NCBI GenBank assembly: GCA_003551805.1
Contig: PUNR01000344.1
Location: 1-7,251, forward strand
Direction of reading: 5' to 3'
DNA length: 7,251 nucleotides
Origin: Loktanella sp.
GTDB taxonomy: Bacteria > Pseudomonadota > Alphaproteobacteria > Rhodobacterales > Rhodobacteraceae
Position numbers and translations under genes: made by a program. How positions within the stretch are numbered: position 1 is the first letter of the stretch; the number at the start of each line of letters is the position of its first letter. Below are positions 1 to 4,339 of this stretch, in pieces. The notes beneath the pieces are model-generated. The model was not told the origin of the DNA, made no database searches, and saw only the letters and a list, made by a program, of their open reading frames with translations.

Positions 1-54
1 CACCGTATTCCCTTTTCATCCAGCGCAGATTTACACCCTGCCGGAACCATCGGT

Positions 55-70
55 GTATGAAATTTCATAC
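55..70. promoter_or_regulatory. Perfect 16-bp palindrome, possible operator
   Basis: GTATGAAATTTCATAC is an uninterrupted palindrome (GTATGAAA matched to TTTCATAC) and does not extend further on either side. Its length and AT-rich centre fit a dimeric helix-turn-helix regulator site such as MarR, TetR or GntR family members use, but I do not recognise the specific regulator. It lies about 97 bp left of the Zur-like palindrome. A leftward ATG at 68 falls inside it. The role as an operator is inferred. Confidence 0.4.
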
Positions 71-166
71 TCAGGATCATACGTCAAGCACCGCAACGCC
101 GTGTGGTCGCGATTTATGGCAATGATCCGTGGTCTTTTTCCTATCCGTCTTCGTGTGTTTAAATAT

Positions 167-181
167 TGTTATAGTATAACA
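167..181. promoter_or_regulatory. Zur-box-like 7-1-7 palindrome
   Basis: TGTTATAGTATAACA is a perfect inverted repeat of two 7-base arms around one central base. The 7-1-7 architecture is that of Fur-superfamily operators, and the TGTTATA/TATAACA arms resemble proteobacterial zinc-uptake-regulator (Zur) sites, for example the znu operator of enterobacteria, rather than the iron-Fur consensus. The site overlaps candidate -10 elements on both strands, where a repressor would block polymerase. The adjacent target is not established: it could be a leftward gene off the window or a tiny rightward frame at 221. It is unlikely to control hmuV, which is the last gene of an operon ending here. Confidence 0.5.
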
Positions 182-196
182 CTTAACGTGCTGCAA
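168..196 (-). promoter_or_regulatory. Candidate leftward sigma-70-type promoter
   Basis: Read on the minus strand, TTGCAG (196-191) and TATAAC (173-168) are separated by 17 bases, and the -10 element lies inside the Zur-like palindrome. Transcription would start near 161 and run off the left edge. The -35 element is only moderately like consensus, and an untranslated leader of about 80-140 bases would be needed to reach the possible ATGs at 80, 50 or 19. This is a pattern match only. Confidence 0.3.
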
Positions 197-220
197 TCCG
201 CTTAATTTCAAAGGATGTAA

Positions 221-328
221 ATGACGCCCGTCCACAGGCTGGATCAGGCTTTGGCACGGTCTGACTGTATGCCGGACAGGGTCAGGATTTCAGGTATAAA
301 TAACACCACCTGCGCTGCAGGGCGCTAG
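221..328 (+). CDS. Possible 35-residue small protein
   Basis: A short frame starts at an ATG preceded by AAGGA at 211-215, five bases before the start, and ends with TAG at 326-328. It begins MTPVHRLDQALA and contains two cysteines (residues 16 and 31) and one histidine. It begins 39 bases after the Zur-like palindrome and overlaps the 3' end of the convergent hmuV by four bases. I do not recognise the peptide. Against it are its short length, lack of a hydrophobic segment or known motif, and the absence of a good rightward -35 element. It may well be chance. Confidence 0.15.
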   Translation: MTPVHRLDQALARSDCMPDRVRISGINNTTCAAGR

Positions 329-351
329 ATGACGGACGTAGCCTGAAATCC
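285..351 (-). terminator. Inverted repeats around the hmuV stop; possible transcript-end structure
   Basis: In the hmuV transcript the sequence GGATTTCAGG, within the last codons (351-342), is perfectly complementary to CCTGAAATCC at 294-285 downstream of the stop. A second, smaller hairpin CCTGC-AGC-GCAGG (321-309) sits inside the loop just after the TAG stop and is followed by a T-rich stretch (GGTGTTATTTAT). Together they could form a nested structure at the mRNA 3' end. There is no continuous poly-U tract, so it is not a classical intrinsic terminator. Protection of the mRNA end or partial termination are alternatives. Confidence 0.3.
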
Positions 352-1161
352 GGAAACAGGCGCGGCTTCATCCGCCTTGCGCGTGTCCCAAAGACCGTGT
401 GGCAGCACAAAGGTCGCGCTGTCTGCTGGCAGCTGATTGGCCCTGATCGGACATCCATAGGCTGCGGCCAGACCCGCGCCGCCAATGACGGTGGCGGGAG
501 GTCCGTTATCCAAAAGCTGGCCATCGTGCATCAGCCAGACGTCATCGGCCACCATCGCGGCAAGGTTCAGGTCATGCAGCACCATTACCACCCCGCCGCC
601 GCCATCGGCAAAGCGGCGCAGCACGCGCATCACGCCGATCTGGTGCGCGATATCAAGGCTTGCGACAGGTTCATCCAGAAACAGCCAGCGCGCGCGCCCG
701 TTCTGCACCGGGTCCCATACCTGCACACGGACGCGGGCCAATTGTACGCGGGCCTGCTGGCCCCCGGACAGTTCCTGATAATAGCGACCAGAAAATCCGG
801 TCAGGTCAACCTCTTCCAATGCGCGGGCGATCAGATCGGGGCGTGCGGCCTGCGTGCCACTGGTCAAGCCAAGGCGCACCACCTCGGCCACGGTAAATGG
901 AAACGCCAGCGTCGCGGCTTGCGGCAACACACCACGCCTTGCGGCCAGCTCCCATGGTTTCAGCGCCGCCAGATCAACACCATCAAGACCGATCCGGCCC
1001 TGATACGGTACATCACCGGATATAGCGCGCAGCAATGTCGTCTTGCCCGACCCGTTCGGCCCGATCACGGCGATGATCCGTCCGGCAACGGCGGTAGCGT
1101 CAATCCCGTGCAGCACAGACGTGCGGCCAAGCGAGACTTTCAGATCGTTGATTGTCAGCAT
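325..1161 (-). CDS. hmuV: Heme ABC transporter ATP-binding protein HmuV
   Basis: This is the cytoplasmic ATPase that would power heme import through HmuU. The 278-residue protein has all ABC motifs in order: Walker A GPNGSGKTT (34-42), Q-loop glutamine at about 81, signature LSGGQQ (131-136), Walker B with WLFLDE (159-164), and the H-loop histidine at about 196 (VLHDLN). The segment LARVRVQVWDP before Walker B is typical of HmuV as opposed to generic siderophore ATPases. I chose the ATG at 1161 over one 13 codons upstream (1200) because 1161 gives the family N-terminus MLTINDLKVSLG, overlaps the hmuU stop by one base (TGATG), and has GGTGGA six bases ahead. The motifs look intact and functional. 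It is the last gene of the hmuSTUV operon. Confidence 0.95.
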   Translation of the reverse strand: MLTINDLKVSLGRTSVLHGIDATAVAGRIIAVIGPNGSGKTTLLRAISGDVPYQGRIGLDGVDLAALKPWELAARRGVLPQAATLAFPFTVAEVVRLGLTSGTQAARPDLIARALEEVDLTGFSGRYYQELSGGQQARVQLARVRVQVWDPVQNGRARWLFLDEPVASLDIAHQIGVMRVLRRFADGGGGVVMVLHDLNLAAMVADDVWLMHDGQLLDNGPPATVIGGAGLAAAYGCPIRANQLPADSATFVLPHGLWDTRKADEAAPVSGFQATSVI

Positions 1162-2228
1162 CACATATCCACCAAACCGCGCCGGCGCAGCAATATCCAC
1201 AGAAACACCGGCGCGCCGATCACCGCCGTGACGATCCCGATGGGCAATTCAGCAGGCGCGATGATGCTGCGCGCAATCAGGTCGGCCAGCAACAGCAGCG
1301 TCGCCCCCAGCAAGGCCGCATTGACCAGCAGATAGCGGTGGTCCGGCCCTGTCGCCAACCGCAGCAGATGCGGCACCACGATCCCGATAAACCCGATCCC
1401 GCCCGATACTGCCACCGCAGCACCTGTCGCCGCAGCGACAGTCAGGATAGCAACGTGCTTGACCCTTTGCACCGGCAGGCCGATGTGATGGGCCGCAGCC
1501 TCGCCCAACGCCAGCCCGTTCAGGCCGCGCGCCAGAAAGGGTGCGGCAACCAGCGCCAGCAGCATGACAGGCCCCGCCGCCGCGATCTTCGGCCACGACG
1601 CACCGCCAAGCGACCCCAGCCCCCAAAAGGTCAGGTCGCGCAATTGCCGATCGTCAGCGATATAGACCAAGATACCCGTCGCTGCCCCCGCCAGCGCGCC
1701 CAGCGCAATACCGGCCAATAGCATCGTCGCCGTGGATGTCCGCCCGGCGCGGGTGGATACGCGGTAAAGCACCATGGTCGACAACCAGCCACCAAGGAAT
1801 GCTGCGACCGGCACCATATGCCAGCCAAGCCACGCAGCCACCCATGCGGGTGCCTGCCCGCCCAGCACGATTGCCAGAACAGCGCCAAGTCCCGCCCCTG
1901 CCCCGACGCCCACCAACCCCGGATCCGCCAGCGGATTGCGGAACAAACCTTGCATCACCGCACCGCCCACGGCCAGCGACGCGCCGACCAGCACACCGGT
2001 CAGCATCCTCGGCAGCCGGATTTCCCATAGGATCAGCCGGTCGCGGTCGGGCATGGCGTCGCCCGACAGCCACGCATCCAACGCCGCATCAAGACGAACG
2101 CCCGATGCACCATGTGAAAGGCTCAGCAAGCAGGTCAGCAGCAACAGACCAGCAAGTCCGAACGCCACCCGCCGTGCGCGCGGACTGCGGTCGCCTGGCA
2201 AGGCGGTGGTGTAATCAATCGCAACCAT
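1161..2228 (-). CDS. hmuU: Heme ABC transporter permease HmuU (FecCD family)
   Basis: This is the inner-membrane permease forming the heme channel, working as a dimer with HmuV on the inside and HmuT docking outside. The 355-residue product belongs to the FecCD/BtuC family. It has a hydrophobic first helix at about 21-40, the hallmark segment RLPRMLTGVLVGASLAVGG (71-89) continuing into QGLFRNPLADPGL (93-105), a coupling-helix region near LGEAAAHHIGL (241-251), and the conserved GGIGFIGIVVPH (276-287). Many further hydrophobic helices fit the usual ten-span fold, and the C-terminus is basic (LLRRRG). Length is normal. The start ATG overlaps the hmuT stop by one base (TGATG). No strong Shine-Dalgarno precedes it, so translation probably depends on coupling to hmuT. 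Confidence 0.95.
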   Translation of the reverse strand: MVAIDYTTALPGDRSPRARRVAFGLAGLLLLTCLLSLSHGASGVRLDAALDAWLSGDAMPDRDRLILWEIRLPRMLTGVLVGASLAVGGAVMQGLFRNPLADPGLVGVGAGAGLGAVLAIVLGGQAPAWVAAWLGWHMVPVAAFLGGWLSTMVLYRVSTRAGRTSTATMLLAGIALGALAGAATGILVYIADDRQLRDLTFWGLGSLGGASWPKIAAAGPVMLLALVAAPFLARGLNGLALGEAAAHHIGLPVQRVKHVAILTVAAATGAAVAVSGGIGFIGIVVPHLLRLATGPDHRYLLVNAALLGATLLLLADLIARSIIAPAELPIGIVTAVIGAPVFLWILLRRRGLVDM

Positions 2229-3088
2229 CAGCCATCAGTCCATGCAGGTAAGTTCTGGAAATGCGCGGTCAACTCAAGCGCGGCGTCACCGGTGCGCGGC
2301 CCAAAGCCCAACAGGTAAAGGCCGTCCATCGTCACAACGCGCCCTTCGGCGCCAGCCGGGGTTAGCCGCAGGGCAGGATGTGCGGCTATGTCGGTCAAGG
2401 TGACCGCATGATCGCCGCCCCGATCCATCATCAGGATCAGGTCGGGTGCGGCAGCAATCGCGGCCTCGTCCGTCAGGGGTTTATAGCCGTCCAATCCGGT
2501 GACAGCATTGGTCCCGCCAGCCAGCGTAATCATCGCCTCGGCTGATGAACCGGCACCCCCGACCAGCAGCCGCCCGCCTTGCATCGACAGGATGAACATC
2601 ACACGCGGCGCGGCAGGCAAAGCGGCACCGGCGGCGCGGGCCTCGTCCAGCTTTGCTGCGACGCTGTCTTGCAGCGCCTGCCCCTTGTCCGGCAGGTTCA
2701 GTGCCCCTGCGACTGCGGCAATCTTGGCGGTCACTCCGTCGGGATCCAGCGCTTGTGGCACCATGACCAGCGGGATGCCGGTCCGCATCAGCACCTCCAA
2801 CACCTCGGGCGGGCCTGCGTCATGTTCGGCGATGATCATATCAGGGTCCATTGCGACCAGGTTTTCCGCCGAAAGAGCCCGCACATAGCCGATATCGGGC
2901 AAAGTCTCGACCTCGGGCGGAAAGGATGACGTCGTATCGCGCGCGATCAGAAGGTCGCCCGCGCCCAGCGCATGAATGATTTCAGCGACCGACCCGCCCG
3001 CCGCGATCACGCGCGATGGGGTCTCTGCTAAGGCGACGGGCGCTAGCGTCACCGCCGCCACAAGGCTGGCTACGATCTGGCGGATCAT
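2228..3088 (-). CDS. hmuT: Periplasmic heme-binding protein HmuT
   Basis: This is the substrate-binding component that would collect heme in the periplasm and hand it to HmuUV. The 286-residue product starts with a Sec signal peptide: charged MIRQ, a hydrophobic core, and an ALA cleavage motif, with likely cut after residue 21. It has the class III binding-protein fold signature, two lobes joined by a long helix (about 115-155). The stretch DIGYVRALSAENL (65-77) matches the conserved segment of HmuT/ShuT/PhuT in which the tyrosine, here Y68, is the axial heme ligand. The start ATG overlaps the hmuS stop by four bases (ATGA) and is preceded by GAGGT at 3095-3099, six bases away. Siderophore-binding relatives are possible in principle, but the Tyr motif and neighbours favour heme. 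Confidence 0.93.
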   Translation of the reverse strand: MIRQIVASLVAAVTLAPVALAETPSRVIAAGGSVAEIIHALGAGDLLIARDTTSSFPPEVETLPDIGYVRALSAENLVAMDPDMIIAEHDAGPPEVLEVLMRTGIPLVMVPQALDPDGVTAKIAAVAGALNLPDKGQALQDSVAAKLDEARAAGAALPAAPRVMFILSMQGGRLLVGGAGSSAEAMITLAGGTNAVTGLDGYKPLTDEAAIAAAPDLILMMDRGGDHAVTLTDIAAHPALRLTPAGAEGRVVTMDGLYLLGFGPRTGDAALELTAHFQNLPAWTDG

Positions 3089-4125
3089 GCCACGACCTCA
3101 GCGGCCAACGCCTCGGCCAGCGCGTCCCAGCCACGGGTATCAGTCGCAGCCTCTGCACGTTTGCCGAAAATCTGGAGGATCAACTGCCCGTCTTTGTCAA
3201 ATGCCTCGACCGAGATGGCGTCACCGCGCTTAGTGGGTTTGCGCACCAGCCAGACCTCGGCCACCTTGTCGGCGCGCAGGTGCAGGTTGAAACGCGGGTC
3301 CAGCACGTTGAACCACGGCCCCATCGGTTCCAGCCGCTGCACGGTGCCGGAATGGATCTGGATACAACCGCGATTGCCCACGAAAACCATGATCTGCAAA
3401 CCTTGCGCACCGGCCTGATGCAAGGCGTCTTCCACCGCAGTCACCGGCAGGCGCGTGGCCCAAGGCGCGCCGATGGACCGGTTCGCGCCAAGGCGGTCAA
3501 ACTTCAATCGGCTGGTCATTGCCAAAAACTGGTGGGTGTCGGTCATCGCCGCCCAGTTGTCGCGCAGATCGGCCAGTTTCGCGTCGTTGACGCGGACAGT
3601 TTCCGGAATTGCGCGGGGGGCGATGTCGAAGGGCGCATCAGCGGGCAAAGCAAGATCAACCACCAAAGCGTCAAACGCGGCGATGTCGGACTCTGGCCCA
3701 AGGTGGATTTTATGCACTGCGTCGCCGGCCGCATCGAACACTTGCAGGCTGCGACGCGTGCCGTCCTTGCCGGTGCGCTCGACGGCAAAGCCGTGGACCC
3801 AGTGTTTGGGAAAAATCCGCAGGTCGATATCGGGACCAAGCACCATCGACGCGTGGCCACCGGCATGAAAACCGGTGTAGGTGCCGCGCCGTTCGTGCAC
3901 ACACCAATCGTTGCGGGTCAGCGCCATCACATCGCCCAGCGCCGCGACGCGTGGCAATAGTTGCGCAGGGTCAGCCACGATCCGGCGCACGCCATGCCCC
4001 AGATCGGCGACTAGGATTTCCGCCTCGCGTATGCCCAGCGCATCGGCCAGATCGCGTTCGCGCATCTTCGGTTTCTCGGTGCGCGCAGTTGCAATCGCAT
4101 TGGCGCGGTCAGGGGATAGAATCAT
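3085..4125 (-). CDS. hmuS: Cytoplasmic heme-handling protein HmuS/HemS
   Basis: This cytoplasmic protein of the HemS/ChuS/HmuS family binds imported heme. Family members have been described both as heme carriers and as heme-degrading enzymes, and the sequence cannot decide between these. The 346-residue protein has the family's two related halves. The first contains LGPDIDLRIF (96-105) and HGFAVE (111-116). The second contains TDTHQF (195-200), whose H198 corresponds to the axial heme histidine (H196 of Yersinia HemS), followed by GCIQIHSG (253-260), GPWFNVLDPRFNLHLR (269-284) and VRKPT (294-298). R103 corresponds to the arginine near the heme propionates in HemS. The frame is open far upstream, but the ATG at 4125 gives the right length and has GGAGGT seven bases ahead. 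It is the first gene of the leftward operon. Confidence 0.95.
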   Translation of the reverse strand: MILSPDRANAIATARTEKPKMRERDLADALGIREAEILVADLGHGVRRIVADPAQLLPRVAALGDVMALTRNDWCVHERRGTYTGFHAGGHASMVLGPDIDLRIFPKHWVHGFAVERTGKDGTRRSLQVFDAAGDAVHKIHLGPESDIAAFDALVVDLALPADAPFDIAPRAIPETVRVNDAKLADLRDNWAAMTDTHQFLAMTSRLKFDRLGANRSIGAPWATRLPVTAVEDALHQAGAQGLQIMVFVGNRGCIQIHSGTVQRLEPMGPWFNVLDPRFNLHLRADKVAEVWLVRKPTKRGDAISVEAFDKDGQLILQIFGKRAEAATDTRGWDALAEALAAEVVA

Positions 4126-4132
4126 GAGTTTG

Positions 4133-4138
4133 ACCTCC
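4133..4138 (-). promoter_or_regulatory. Ribosome binding site deciding the hmuS start
   Basis: On the minus strand GGAGGT lies seven bases before the ATG at 4125. It is the best Shine-Dalgarno match seen in the window and settles the start of hmuS against the long upstream open extension, which would otherwise reach 4452 inside hmuR. Confidence 0.85.
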
Positions 4139-4143
4139 GTTAG

Positions 4144-4160
4144 GCCTGCTTTGCGCAGGC
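4144..4160 (-). promoter_or_regulatory. Hairpin in the hmuS leader, just upstream of the RBS
   Basis: GCCTGC and GCAGGC form a perfect six-base, GC-rich inverted repeat around a five-base loop (GCAAA on the minus strand). In hmuS mRNA the hairpin ends five bases before the GGAGGT site. It could influence ribosome access or mRNA stability, or be a protein-binding inverted repeat in DNA. No poly-U follows, so it is not an intrinsic terminator for rightward or leftward transcription. Function is inferred. Confidence 0.4.
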
Positions 4161-4227
4161 GTGGAAGCGCGAGGTCCCGGATCTGGCGTTGCCGCAAAGG
4201 GCATGGCTGGAAGATCTGGCGCAGTAC

Positions 4228-4256
4228 TTGACTGTTTCTATCGGGATCACTAGAAC
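4228..4256 (+). promoter_or_regulatory. Candidate hmuR promoter
   Basis: TTGACT (4228-4233) and TAGAAC (4251-4256) are separated by exactly 17 bases, a good sigma-70-type arrangement pointing toward hmuR. Transcription would start near 4263 and leave a leader of about 77 bases. An inverted repeat TTCTA (4236-4240)/TAGAA (4251-4255), separated by ten bases, overlaps the spacer and -10, where a repressor could sit. It does not match the Irr or RirA consensus as I remember them. Confidence 0.5.
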
Positions 4257-4285
4257 ACCGATCGTCGGGGGTCAAGACACCTTGA
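4247..4285 (-). promoter_or_regulatory. Candidate hmuS promoter and overlapping inverted repeat
   Basis: On the minus strand TTGACC (4275-4270) is a fair -35 element. Seventeen bases further lies only a weak -10 (TAGTGA, 4252-4247). The -35 overlaps a perfect inverted repeat, TCAAG (4272-4276), ACAC, CTTGA (4281-4285). If right, this promoter faces and overlaps the hmuR promoter, so one bound regulator could control both operons. The weak -10 keeps confidence low. Confidence 0.3.
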
Positions 4286-4290
4286 GACAC

Positions 4291-4312
4291 GCCAGCCGAA
4301 TAGCCAGCCGAA
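4291..4312. repeat. Tandem 10-bp direct repeat in the hmuR leader
   Basis: GCCAGCCGAA occurs twice (4291-4300 and 4303-4312), separated by TA, giving a 12-base period. It lies downstream of the predicted hmuR start of transcription and 27 bases before the ATG. It may be a regulator site with tandem half-sites, an RNA-level element, or a local duplication without function. Confidence 0.6.
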
Positions 4313-4339
4313 CACCTTAAACCGGATGGAGAATCGGAA

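Larger units (their letters stand above)
1..324. other. Left-edge region without a confident gene; probable control region
   Basis: No reading frame here has convincing coding character. The stretch is clearly more AT-rich than the rest of the window, particularly around 135-210, as expected for promoter DNA. It holds two perfect palindromes (55-70 and 167-181), a candidate leftward promoter overlapping the second one, a possible 35-codon frame at 221-328, and inverted repeats next to the hmuV stop codon. Leftward ATGs at 80, 68, 50 and 19 open frames that run off the edge, so a minus-strand gene may begin here. None of these starts has a good ribosome binding site and the visible peptide (at most 26 residues) is too short to identify. 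Confidence 0.6.

Noticed and set aside
1..80. Minus-strand start of a gene running off the left edge (ATGs at 80, 68, 50 or 19)
   Set aside because: None of the starts has a good ribosome binding site and at most 26 residues are visible, without a known motif. Mentioned as a possibility only.
2..205. Plus-strand frame open from the left edge to TAA at 203-205 (67 codons), possibly the 3' end of a gene
   Set aside because: Codon third positions are only about half G/C, unlike the GC-rich third positions of the hmu genes. The peptide is not recognisable, and the Zur-like palindrome and promoter-like AT-rich DNA lie within it. An AT-rich acquired gene cannot be ruled out.
1162..1200. Thirteen-codon upstream start for hmuV at 1200
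   Set aside because: The extra residues are not part of the HmuV N-terminus; the ATG at 1161 shows the typical coupled TGATG overlap and a nearby purine-rich site.
397..1335. Long plus-strand open frame of 312 codons
   Set aside because: It lies antisense to hmuV and the end of hmuU, which carry full family motifs. Such frames are common opposite GC-rich genes, and its peptide is rich in H, Q and R without a recognisable domain.
3016..3960. Plus-strand 314-codon frame opposite hmuS
   Set aside because: Antisense shadow of hmuS, whose heme-binding motifs are clear; no ribosome binding site or known domain on the plus strand.
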